Shown here piece by piece: positions 1 through 7,060 of a stretch of DNA of 9,677 nucleotides. The first letter of the stretch is position 1. Every line of letters begins with the position of its first letter. A program made the translations under genes and the position numbers. The stretch is from assembly GCA_002309875.1 (NCBI GenBank), contig DBYM01000076.1:11418-21094 (forward strand). The letters are read 5' to 3'. The DNA comes from Cyanobacteria bacterium UBA1186. GTDB lineage: Bacteria; Cyanobacteriota; Vampirovibrionia; Gastranaerophilales; Gastranaerophilaceae. Under the pieces are notes generated by a model. It searched no databases. It had not been told where the DNA came from and saw nothing but the letters and a program-made list of their open reading frames with translations.

Positions 1-659
1 CTTATCTTGAAGACGACGATAATTATACATTTTATTGGGATAAGGCTTTGACGAGTTATGAAAACTTCAAAAATATTCATTATCTTCCGCATTTTGTAGA
101 TTTTGATATTTACAAAGACCTCGGGACGGAGCCGGAATTTGATGTAATGTTTGCGGGAAGGCTCGATACGGATTACAGGCTGAGTTTTTTTGAAGAATTG
201 GTTTTAAAACTTCCTCATCTGAAATTTGCGTGGTATGCAATCGGCAAGCATCACGAAGATGCAAGAAAACGTTCAAAATATCCCGAAATAATCGACCTGT
301 GCTATCAGGGGTTTATTGATAATGAAGAGGATATGGCAAAGGCAATCAATAACGCAAAAATTGTCTTTAATATGAATGCCCAGGGGATTTCCTCCCTCAA
401 TTACAGAACTTTCCAAACCGTTGCCTGCAAAAGGCTTATGATAAGCGATTACAGAGACGAACTTGCCCTGTTTGAAGGGGTAATGCCTTTCTATGAAGAC
501 TTTTCGGATTTGATTTTTAAGATAGAAAGTTATCTTGATGACAAGGAAGCATACGACAAGGTTGTTAACGAGTGTTATGAAATAGCAAAAAGAAGCCACA
601 ACTCCAAAGATTGCGTAAAATATATGTTAAAAGTTGCGGACTCCGCTTTGAAGTGCTAA
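1..659 (+). CDS. CgeB-like glycosyltransferase, C-terminal part (5' end outside window)
   Basis: The frame is open from the first complete codon at position 3, so 218 residues are visible and the true start lies upstream; the TTG at 48 is an internal codon. The visible part matches the C-terminal Rossmann half of GT-B enzymes in the CgeB / Glyco_trans_1_2 group. It has a strand-loop FAGR at visible residues 50-53, a YAIGK strand, and the family's nucleotide-sugar signature SLNYRTF (131-137) followed by a Cys and ISDY (147-150), then a helical tail. Such enzymes transfer a sugar from an NDP-sugar to a glycan or protein acceptor in the cytoplasm; the donor and acceptor cannot be read from this fragment. 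It is followed by bioD after 9 bp, which suggests co-transcription without implying shared function. The family call is fairly safe; the substrate is unknown. Confidence 0.8.
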   Translation, partial: YLEDDDNYTFYWDKALTSYENFKNIHYLPHFVDFDIYKDLGTEPEFDVMFAGRLDTDYRLSFFEELVLKLPHLKFAWYAIGKHHEDARKRSKYPEIIDLCYQGFIDNEEDMAKAINNAKIVFNMNAQGISSLNYRTFQTVACKRLMISDYRDELALFEGVMPFYEDFSDLIFKIESYLDDKEAYDKVVNECYEIAKRSHNSKDCVKYMLKVADSALKC

Positions 660-668
660 GTTTTATTT

Positions 669-1340
669 ATGGCAAAAACAATTTTTATAACGGGAACGGG
701 AACAGATGTCGGCAAGACGTATATTTCTGCGCTTATTGTAAAAAAAATGAGAGAGGCGGGATATAATTGCGGGTACTACAAACCTGTTCTGAGCGGTGTT
801 GAAACAGAGAACGGGAAATTAAAAAAAAGCGACTGCAATTATGTTGTTGAAACCGCTAAATTGCCCGTTTCGGCAGATGATTGTGTTACATATTGGTGGG
901 AAAAGGCTGTTTCTCCGCATCTTGCGGCAAAGTTATCAGGACAAATAATTGATATTGAAAGAATAAAAACCGATTTTCAAACGGCCTGCAATAAGTATGA
1001 CTACCTTTTGGTTGAAGGAGCAGGTGGAATTACCTGCCCTTTGAAACTTGAAAATGATGAAAAATACCTGATGAAGGATTTGATTAAAGATTTGAATACT
1101 TCGGTGATTATTGTTGCTGACGGCGGGCTCGGAACCATTAATTCCACTCTCTTGACGGTTGAATATGCAAAAGCATACGGTATAAATGTTGAAGGGATAG
1201 TCCTGAATAACTATAAACAGGGCGATGTAATGTATGAGGATAACCTGAAACAGACAGAATTTTTAACAGGGAAAAAAGTGCTTGCAAAAATCGGTATAAA
1301 TGAAACCGATATTCCTTTGCTGAAGGATTTTTTCGGGTAA
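669..1340 (+). CDS. bioD: ATP-dependent dethiobiotin synthetase BioD
   Basis: BioD closes the ureido ring of biotin: 7,8-diaminopelargonic acid + CO2 + ATP gives dethiobiotin, the penultimate step of biotin synthesis, in the cytoplasm. The 223-residue length is normal for the family. Visible signatures are the P-loop GTGTDVGKT (residues 9-17), KPV (38-40) with the following Ser for substrate/ATP contact, SPHLAA (82-87), VEGAGG (115-120) with the acidic Mg-binding Glu116, and LGTIN (154-158). The ATG at 669 follows the upstream stop by 9 bp and has no clear Shine-Dalgarno sequence, so it may depend on translation of the glycosyltransferase gene. No other bio gene is in the window, so the pathway genes must be upstream or scattered. 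All expected motifs are intact; the call is secure. Confidence 0.95.
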   Translation: MAKTIFITGTGTDVGKTYISALIVKKMREAGYNCGYYKPVLSGVETENGKLKKSDCNYVVETAKLPVSADDCVTYWWEKAVSPHLAAKLSGQIIDIERIKTDFQTACNKYDYLLVEGAGGITCPLKLENDEKYLMKDLIKDLNTSVIIVADGGLGTINSTLLTVEYAKAYGINVEGIVLNNYKQGDVMYEDNLKQTEFLTGKKVLAKIGINETDIPLLKDFFG

Positions 1341-1383
1341 TCTGATACAAATTGATGATTTTTTCCGATTTCTGTATTTTATT

Positions 1384-1403
1384 TTGAAAAAATGTGCTAA
1401 AAT
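1384..1403 (+). promoter_or_regulatory. Probable promoter with extended -10, abutting the start codon of the AMIN-like gene
   Basis: The 69 bp gap after bioD ends in TGTGC followed by TAAAAT (1398-1403), a good -10 with an upstream TG-type extension. The normal start point 6-7 bases after it would fall on or next to the ATG at 1410. A TTGAAA at 1384-1389 is only 8 bases before the -10, too close for a standard -35, and no good hexamer is seen at 17 bp. The -10 element is seen; its use is inferred. Confidence 0.4.
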
Positions 1404-1409
1404 CGGGAT

Positions 1410-3599
1410 ATGAAACAGTTTAAGATGAGGGTAATAGCATTCATTTTTGCATTGATAACTTCGGTTATTGGTGTAATTGCTGCGGATAATTATACGAATG
1501 AACTTACAGGGATTAGTTTTGAGCCTGTTTCAAATTCTGCGATAAATATAGTTGTAAAAACACGAAATGCGTATAGCGGTCAGATTATTCCGAGAAAACA
1601 AGATGAAAATACTTATGTGATTATGCTTCCCAACACTTCAAGTTCCGCAGCAAATCCTGATTTATCGGATTTTCCGGACATATCCAAAGTTACGGTAAGG
1701 ACAATGCCTTATACCCAATCGGGAAACGGATATACAAGGATTACGGTTAAAACAAACAGTTCTGTGCGTATTTTGGGGAAAAATGAAATTATGAGAACAA
1801 GAAGACCGCTATCAGATTCAGACAAGTCCAATGTTTCTTCAAGAACGACGGAAAGACAACGCAGAGCGGCTGAATCAAGAACGGCAGCACAATCTTCATC
1901 TCAGGCAAACAATTCTGCAGACAGGTCAAAATACAGCGAAACACCAAAAAAAGCCAATACTGCCGTAAACAAAAATATGCAGAAGCCTCAGCCGATTGTG
2001 AATGAAGAGCCTGCGCAGGTTAATAACAGCCTGCCTGATGAACAAAACAATACCGGTGAAAAACTTATTCTTGTTCTTGTCGGCATCTTGGTTATAGCGA
2101 TTGCGGTTTTGTCTTATATGAAAGCAAAAGACAAACTTACCGAAATAGCGGGTGAAAGGCTTGATATTGAGGTAGATGAAGACGCTGACAAGCAGGAGAA
2201 AGAAAGGAAAGATAAAGAAAAGAAGAAAAAAGCAAAAAAAGTCAGCATACAAAATCAGATAAAATCATTTGACGAAAAATACAGCAATCCTGTTTCTATG
2301 CCCGTAGTGTCCGATTATGATGCTCCCCAACCGACAATGAATGCCGAAAAATCCACTGACGATATGAATATTGTTGACCTTGACGAGTTGTTTAACGAAC
2401 ATAAAAATCAGGAGAATGATGCTCTTGATGATTTTCTGAGCAGTTATGATTTTGGTGATGAAGAAGACAATACTCCGCAGGAGCCTGAGGTTCCGCCGTT
2501 TGACGATGATTTGTATAATCGTATTCTGAAAAGTAAGAATATAAAATTTAATCCAAAAGATCTTGAATGTATTGAAAAAATTCTTTCCGTTGAAATCAGT
2601 GATGAAACACTTAATAACATTGATCAGTATGCGGCTGCAAAACCTGTTCAGAAATCCCAAAAACAGAGATTGGAAGATTTAGTTGCTGACTATTCTATTT
2701 CTCAGAACATCAAGTTTAGCGAGGAAGACATTCAGGCGATGGATAAAATTATGAATGTTGAACTCGATGCGGATTTTGTAACTGACCTGAGAACGGATTC
2801 AAAACGTACAAAAGAAATGGAAACCGAAATTTGGGCAAGGAATCAGGAATACAAAAAACCTTCGGAAATAGTTATGCTGAAAGTTTCCGATCTGCTTCCG
2901 GATTTGAGTGACGTACTTGCAAATCCCGAAAAATATGCAGAGCCTGAGCCCGAAAAAGCGGTTGCCGATGAAAGCAAACTTCTTAAAAATATAGAAAATG
3001 TTTCGTTTAAACCTTTTGATGACGGTACAAGAGATTTTGAAGTTTTGAACGATTTTGATGACAAAGAAGAAGTCATTGAACTGTATTCGGAAGATTTTGT
3101 CGAGAAGAAACACAAAACCGACATGCCTGCAAAGCCTGCCATAAAACGTCCTGAAGAAAGACCTGTTGTTAAAAAGCCTGAGGCAAGCCCAATCCCGAAG
3201 CGTCCCGAAGCAAGACCAATGCACAGACGCCCTGAAGTAAGACCTGCCGAAAGAATTCAGGAGGCAAAACCTGTTAATAATACTTCTGAAGCAAGGCATC
3301 AAAATGTGATTAAGTGTATTTTGGAAGGAAAATCTTATACGATTTTAAGTTCGGTTGAACTTTCGGGAAATATTGGCTGCCACCTTGCAAAAAATGAAAG
3401 CGGATATACAATTTTGGGTTATGTTGGAGATAACCTTACGGCATTGAAGCATTATGATGATTTGAAGAGCGAAAAAATTCAGGCGAGGGTTACGGATAAA
3501 CCTGATGAAGAAACTCTCAGGTACATTATAAGAATCGGCCTTAACAAGTTTATGGTTGATATTAAAGACAATTGTATTATCTATGTGATGGATTTATGA
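1410..3599 (+). CDS. Single-span membrane protein: AMIN-like outer domain, acidic repeat-bearing cytoplasmic tail
   Basis: This 729-residue protein has no name I recognise. In order it shows: a signal peptide (1-25, Lys/Arg then a hydrophobic core ending VIAA); a beta-rich domain (about 27-125) with the alternating strand pattern of AMIN domains, which bind cell-wall glycans; a Ser/Asn/Gln/Arg-rich linker (130-215); one transmembrane helix (218-236) followed by KAKDK, placing the C-terminal side in the cytoplasm; a Lys/Glu coiled stretch (261-278); a long acidic region; a duplicated motif starting NIKF at 377 and 433; a Pro-rich run of 9-residue units (580-629); and a compact beta-rich end domain (631-729). 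The layout recalls FimV-type polar scaffolds, but by organisation only. The ATG at 1410 lacks a Shine-Dalgarno site; Met6 (1425) is an alternative that keeps the signal peptide. Its stop overlaps the next start as ATGA, implying coupled translation. Gene reality is secure; function is open. Confidence 0.85.
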   Translation: MKQFKMRVIAFIFALITSVIGVIAADNYTNELTGISFEPVSNSAINIVVKTRNAYSGQIIPRKQDENTYVIMLPNTSSSAANPDLSDFPDISKVTVRTMPYTQSGNGYTRITVKTNSSVRILGKNEIMRTRRPLSDSDKSNVSSRTTERQRRAAESRTAAQSSSQANNSADRSKYSETPKKANTAVNKNMQKPQPIVNEEPAQVNNSLPDEQNNTGEKLILVLVGILVIAIAVLSYMKAKDKLTEIAGERLDIEVDEDADKQEKERKDKEKKKKAKKVSIQNQIKSFDEKYSNPVSMPVVSDYDAPQPTMNAEKSTDDMNIVDLDELFNEHKNQENDALDDFLSSYDFGDEEDNTPQEPEVPPFDDDLYNRILKSKNIKFNPKDLECIEKILSVEISDETLNNIDQYAAAKPVQKSQKQRLEDLVADYSISQNIKFSEEDIQAMDKIMNVELDADFVTDLRTDSKRTKEMETEIWARNQEYKKPSEIVMLKVSDLLPDLSDVLANPEKYAEPEPEKAVADESKLLKNIENVSFKPFDDGTRDFEVLNDFDDKEEVIELYSEDFVEKKHKTDMPAKPAIKRPEERPVVKKPEASPIPKRPEARPMHRRPEVRPAERIQEAKPVNNTSEARHQNVIKCILEGKSYTILSSVELSGNIGCHLAKNESGYTILGYVGDNLTALKHYDDLKSEKIQARVTDKPDEETLRYIIRIGLNKFMVDIKDNCIIYVMDL
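2538..2789 (+). repeat. Two-copy 28-residue coding repeat with 56-residue period
   Basis: Within the acidic tail of the AMIN-like protein, residues 377-404 and 433-460 align without gaps. Both begin NIKF, carry Asp at repeat position 8, and share a core of the form (I/M)(E/D)KI(L/M)(S/N)VE(I/L). The DNA copies (2538-2621 and 2706-2789) have diverged, so this is an old protein-level duplication and not a recent DNA repeat. Each copy looks like a short amphipathic helix or helical hairpin, which could serve as a docking motif. Confidence 0.7.
3147..3296 (+). repeat. 27-bp-period coding repeat, Pro/Arg/Glu nonapeptides
   Basis: Residues 580-629 of the AMIN-like protein are built from 9-residue units of the type (R/K)PE-x-(R/S)P-x-x-(K/R): RPEERPVVK, KPEASPIPK, RPEARPMHR, RPEVRPAER. 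Two degenerate units follow, starting IQEAKP and TSEAR. The run is basic and proline-rich, unlike the acidic region before it, and probably forms an extended spacer in front of the C-terminal domain. Units of this kind often vary in number between strains by slippage, but that cannot be seen here. Confidence 0.8.
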
Positions 3600-4690
3600 T
3601 AAAGAAATCTTTGGTACTCCTTATAGTTTCTGTACTCCTTTGCGGCTGCACCGCCAAATCTTCGCTTGAGGAGGTAACTTTTTCATCTTGGGGCTCAATC
3701 AGCGAGGTTGAAATAATAAAGAAAGTTATCAGGGATTTTGAAGAGGAAAATCCGTCCGTAAAAATCAAATTTCTGCATATTCCGCAAAATTATTTTCAGA
3801 AAATACAACTTTTGTTTGCCTCTAATACTGCACCGGACGTGATATTTATAAACAATTTGTATCTGCCGGTATATGAATCAAGGCTTGAGGACTTGTCGGA
3901 GATAATAGACAAAGAGAAGTTTTACCCTCAGGCACTAAAAGGAATGAGTTATAACGGCAGAACTCTCGGAGTTCCCCGTGATATTTCAAATCAGATTTTT
4001 TATGTTAATACGGATATGATGAGCCTGCCTGCTAAGGAATGGACCATAGAGGATCTGCTTAAATATGCGCAGAAAGCAACCTCAAAAGACGTTTTCGGAA
4101 TAAGTTATGAAGATACAATCTATTGGGCGCTTCCTTATTTGAGATACTTTGGAGGAGGAGTTCTTGATATGGACGGAAACGTTATTATTAACACTCCCGG
4201 GAGTATTGAAGGTATAGATTTTTACAGGGCACTGAAAAACAAATATAAAGTTGCACCTTCGGACAGTCAGGTCGGGAGTTCAACTCTTGCGCAAATGTTT
4301 CTGGACAAAAAACTTGCAATGTATTTTTCGGGGCGCTGGTTATATCCCAAAATCAGCGAAAAAGCAGATTTTAACTGGGCGGTTATAAATTTCCCGATTG
4401 GTAAAACTCCGCTTCCGTGCGATGTTTCAGGCTGGGCAATTTCCAAAAATTCAAAGCATAAAGAATCGGCAATAAAGTTTGTTAAATATTTATCTGACGA
4501 AAAAACGGCAAAATACTTTGCGGAAACAGGACTTATTGTTCCGGCAAATATTGAAGCGTCAAAACTTTTAAACAAAGATGAACATAATGAAAAGGTATTT
4601 CTTGAGGTTATTAACTACTCCGAAAATACCCCCGTCAATAAAAATTACAAAAAACTGACAGATGAAATAAATGATACCCTGAGGCTTTAA
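3596..4690 (+). CDS. ABC transporter substrate-binding lipoprotein, sugar type (family 1)
   Basis: The chosen start is the ATG at 3596, which overlaps the previous stop as ATGA and gives a clean lipoprotein signal: MIKK, a hydrophobic core, and lipobox LCGC with the lipidated Cys at residue 18. A start at 3572 would add eight residues before it and is less likely. The 364-residue product matches family 1 extracellular solute-binding proteins (MalE/UgpB-like): an opening strand VTFSSWG (27-33), a helix then ENPSVKIKF, APDVIFIN (79-86), NGRTLGVPRD (120-129), and the late SGWAISKNSKHKE segment (278-290) before the hinge-returning helix. In this family the protein delivers a sugar or polyol to a membrane permease from outside the cytoplasmic membrane. 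No permease or ATPase gene is nearby, so it is an orphan or serves a transporter elsewhere. Its coupling to the AMIN-like gene is the notable context. Ligand unknown. Confidence 0.87.
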   Translation: MIKKSLVLLIVSVLLCGCTAKSSLEEVTFSSWGSISEVEIIKKVIRDFEEENPSVKIKFLHIPQNYFQKIQLLFASNTAPDVIFINNLYLPVYESRLEDLSEIIDKEKFYPQALKGMSYNGRTLGVPRDISNQIFYVNTDMMSLPAKEWTIEDLLKYAQKATSKDVFGISYEDTIYWALPYLRYFGGGVLDMDGNVIINTPGSIEGIDFYRALKNKYKVAPSDSQVGSSTLAQMFLDKKLAMYFSGRWLYPKISEKADFNWAVINFPIGKTPLPCDVSGWAISKNSKHKESAIKFVKYLSDEKTAKYFAETGLIVPANIEASKLLNKDEHNEKVFLEVINYSENTPVNKNYKKLTDEINDTLRL

Positions 4691-4699
4691 CCAATCTTG

Positions 4700-4728
4700 T
4701 TGACCTTCGGGTTTGTACACGGTTTAAT
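4700..4728 (+). promoter_or_regulatory. sigma70-like promoter for the metal exporter gene
   Basis: TTGACC (4700-4705) and TTTAAT (4723-4728) are separated by exactly 17 bp and match the consensus at 5 of 6 positions each. Transcription would begin near 4734-4736, just before or within the AGGAG ribosome site (4735-4739), giving a very short leader. No metal-sensing riboswitch could fit in this 56 bp gap. The elements are seen; activity is inferred. Confidence 0.55.
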
Positions 4729-4746
4729 TTATACAGGAGAAAAATT

Positions 4747-5703
4747 ATGCTGATATCAATTTTGGAACATATAAATGATTTTAATGAACGGGTATTTGCA
4801 CCTGTTGATAAATTAATAAACCTTTTACCGCTTGAAGATTGGATTTTGGACGCAATAACGGACAGTATTCATCTTCTGCCGTTTTTATTTATAATTTTTG
4901 TTTTGATTGAAATTTTGGAATTTTATTTTGCCGATAAAATCAATGCATGGATAAAGAAAGCAAGAAGAAGCGAAGTGGCAGTGGGCTCGCTTGCTTCAAT
5001 ACTTCCTCAGTGCGGGTTTTCCGTTATTGCAAGCAGTTTATATTCAAGAAAAATGATTACAAGAGGCTGCCTGATTGCGGTTTATTTGGGAACTTCCGAT
5101 GAAACAATTCCGATATTGCTCGCACACCCTGAAAAAGCCTGTTTAATTCTGCCTATAATCGGACTGAAACTTTTGATTGCGATTTCGGTCGGTTATATTA
5201 TTGACGTGATATCAAGGCAGTTTACCGACGAAGACACTAAACTTGCCGAAATTCCTGAAGATGAAAAAATCGAAATTCATGAAGAAGGCTGTTGTAACCA
5301 TAATCCTGATACAAGGAATAAAAAAGAACTCATTCTTCACCCGATTTCTCATACTGTCAATATTTTCGGCTTCATACTCATTATTACTCTGATTTTGAAT
5401 TATGCCCTTGAGCACCTTTCTATTGCCAACTTTTTGACGGCAAGTTCGCACAGATACCTGCAATGCGTAGTTTCAGCAATTGTCGGCCTGATTCCTAATT
5501 GTGCGGTTTCAATAGCGATTACAATGATGCTTATAAAAGGTACTCTGACATTCAGCGCTGCAATGAGCGGACTTCTCTCAAACGCAGGATTAGGCCTTCT
5601 TGTACTTCTTAAAAACAATGATTTTAAAGACACGTTAAAGATTATTTTTCTCCTTCTGTTAATAAGTATATTGGCGGGTTTTGCAATCGAATTTATTTTA
5701 TAA
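4747..5703 (+). CDS. Polytopic membrane protein, ArsP_2/DUF2899 type (putative heavy-metal or manganese exporter)
   Basis: A 318-residue integral membrane protein with about eight hydrophobic segments (for example 43-61, 108-125, 133-154, 204-221, 242-262, 297-317). Two related blocks, residues 83-130 and 246-292, each start (L/I)P(Q/N)C followed by S-(V/I)-x-A/I and lie in opposite halves, the usual mark of a two-fold duplicated transporter. The central cytoplasmic-looking loop (158-198) is strongly acidic and holds HEEGCCNHN (178-186), a possible metal-binding site. The family (Pfam ArsP_2, described as a putative heavy-metal exporter; some databases call relatives putative manganese transporters) has no firmly proven substrate that I know of. 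The ATG at 4747 follows AGGAG by 7 bp. It is separated from the lipoprotein gene by 56 bp with a good promoter, so it is probably its own unit. Confidence 0.75.
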   Translation: MLISILEHINDFNERVFAPVDKLINLLPLEDWILDAITDSIHLLPFLFIIFVLIEILEFYFADKINAWIKKARRSEVAVGSLASILPQCGFSVIASSLYSRKMITRGCLIAVYLGTSDETIPILLAHPEKACLILPIIGLKLLIAISVGYIIDVISRQFTDEDTKLAEIPEDEKIEIHEEGCCNHNPDTRNKKELILHPISHTVNIFGFILIITLILNYALEHLSIANFLTASSHRYLQCVVSAIVGLIPNCAVSIAITMMLIKGTLTFSAAMSGLLSNAGLGLLVLLKNNDFKDTLKIIFLLLLISILAGFAIEFIL

Positions 5704-5709
5704 TATAAT
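5681..5709 (+). promoter_or_regulatory. sigma70-like promoter for the LCP gene, inside the end of the exporter gene
   Basis: TTGCAA (5681-5686) lies 17 bp before a perfect TATAAT (5704-5709); a second overlapping TATAAT is at 5699-5704. The -35 lies within the last codons of the exporter gene and the -10 spans its stop region. Transcription would start near 5716, giving a leader of about 22 bases. Confidence 0.5.
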
Positions 5710-5737
5710 TTTTTGAGAGGAAGAAAAAACACCTGCC

Positions 5738-7048
5738 ATGAAAGTTATAAATAGTCAGCAAGAAGAATATCGGGCATTTTTAAAAAATATCAGAGAAGAA
5801 CGGCAAGAGTCTTCAAACCTTGTTAAAATTGTTTTTACTCTCGCAATAGCACTTCTTTGTGCGGTAATTGTCTGTGTTGTTCTTGTGGAAAATAATTTCT
5901 TCTTAAATTCAATTGACAGCAGAACGGAGGATATGACGGGTATTTTCAGAGTAACCCGTAAACAGCGTGCTGCTTTTGAAGTTCCTTTTACTCCGAGACG
6001 TCAGAACATTCTGCTTTTGGGTGTAGATTCAAACGGTGCCGGAACGGATATGTGGGAAGGAACACGTTCCGATACCATTATGGTGGTTAACATTGACCCC
6101 AAAACGAATACCCTCAAGGCAATATCAATCCCGAGAGACAGTAAGGTTTATCTTCCCGAGAATAAAGGAATACAAAAGATAAATTCCGCACATGCTTTGG
6201 GCGGAGTAAATCTTGTTAAAAAGACTTTGAAAGAAACTTTCGGTATAAAGATAGACAAGTACATAATTGTACATGACGAAGCGGTCGAAAAAGTAGTTGA
6301 TGCATTGGGCGGAGTTCCTGTTTATGTTGAAAAGAAGATGTACTATAACGACTATGCCGGCAAATTGCATATTAACCTTGAAAAAGGTCCTAATGTACTT
6401 AACGGAAAACAGGCCATAGGCTATTTGAGATACAGATATGACGGACTTGGTGATATTGGCAGAACTCAGCGTCAGCAGTGGTTTATGAAGAGTTTGTTCG
6501 AAAAATTACACTCTGCGCAGGTTATAACCAAGATACCGGAAGTCCTGAAAATAGCAAAAGACTACATAAAAACCGATATGAGTTTTTTGGAATTGTCACA
6601 GTATGCAGGATTGGCCAAGAGTATAGACAAAAACAAGATTGAAATTGCTACTTTACCCGGTGCGCCGAACCAAAAAGGCTATATAAGTTATTGGATTTTA
6701 GACCCTGTCAAAACGCAGGAAGTTATAAACAGAATGATATATCGTGACAAGCCCGTACAGGACGGAACGAGATTTAAAGCGGGAATTATGTATTCACCGA
6801 CAAGAGAGGCTGATGCGGAAAGAATTAAAGAAAAACTCAACGATTTGGGCTTTGAGGTTAATATGCTGAATATTACGCACCTTTCCCATTCCCGTTTTGT
6901 TGCCAATAAAAATGCGGTTACGGTTGAGTTTTATACCGATTATTTGGGGAAAAAGATTCCCGAAATTCAAAATATGCAGTTCCTTTATGACCCGACGGAG
7001 AATTTTTCTGTCGGAAGTGACTTCACTATAGTGTTAGCAGAACAATAG
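5738..7048 (+). CDS. LytR-CpsA-Psr (LCP) family cell-wall glycopolymer ligase with LytR_C domain
   Basis: LCP proteins move undecaprenyl-linked glycopolymers onto peptidoglycan on the outer face of the cytoplasmic membrane. The 436-residue product has a short cytoplasmic N-terminus, one transmembrane helix (29-50), then the LCP domain: NILLLGVDSNG (90-100), the GTRSDTIMVV strand (108-117), SIPRDS (130-135) with the catalytic-pocket Arg133, a KINSAHALGG block (147-156), VDALGGV (187-193), and RYRYDGLGDIGRTQRQQ (231-247) carrying the family's phosphate-binding arginines. Residues about 338-436 fit the accessory LytR_C domain. All key Arg/Asp positions appear intact. The ATG at 5738 is the only reasonable start; the GAGAGGA upstream is 16 or more bases away, so initiation signals are weak. 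A promoter at 5681-5709 probably drives it with the nitroreductase. The polymer transferred is unknown; the nearby glycosyltransferase is a tempting but unproven link. Confidence 0.92.
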   Translation: MKVINSQQEEYRAFLKNIREERQESSNLVKIVFTLAIALLCAVIVCVVLVENNFFLNSIDSRTEDMTGIFRVTRKQRAAFEVPFTPRRQNILLLGVDSNGAGTDMWEGTRSDTIMVVNIDPKTNTLKAISIPRDSKVYLPENKGIQKINSAHALGGVNLVKKTLKETFGIKIDKYIIVHDEAVEKVVDALGGVPVYVEKKMYYNDYAGKLHINLEKGPNVLNGKQAIGYLRYRYDGLGDIGRTQRQQWFMKSLFEKLHSAQVITKIPEVLKIAKDYIKTDMSFLELSQYAGLAKSIDKNKIEIATLPGAPNQKGYISYWILDPVKTQEVINRMIYRDKPVQDGTRFKAGIMYSPTREADAERIKEKLNDLGFEVNMLNITHLSHSRFVANKNAVTVEFYTDYLGKKIPEIQNMQFLYDPTENFSVGSDFTIVLAEQ

Positions 7049-7060
7049 GAGGGTAAAATT

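Noticed and set aside
48..659. TTG at 48 as the start of the glycosyltransferase
   Set aside because: The same frame stays open to the left edge and its residues continue the protein's style; the visible domain is only the C-terminal half.
1341..1383. Terminator after bioD
   Set aside because: A T-run is present but I could not pair a stable GC-containing stem before it.
2799..3302. Long - strand open frame rich in Phe, Arg and Ile opposite the AMIN-like gene
   Set aside because: Its composition is the antisense reflection of the Lys/Glu/Asp-rich codons of the + strand gene, with no ribosome site or family motif.
3572..3595. Earlier ATG at 3572 for the binding lipoprotein
   Set aside because: It would add eight residues before a complete lipoprotein signal; the ATGA overlap at 3596 is the more usual arrangement.
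4702..4713. ACC-TTCG-GGT mini hairpin as a terminator after the lipoprotein gene
   Set aside because: Only three base pairs, no T-run after it, and it overlaps the proposed promoter.
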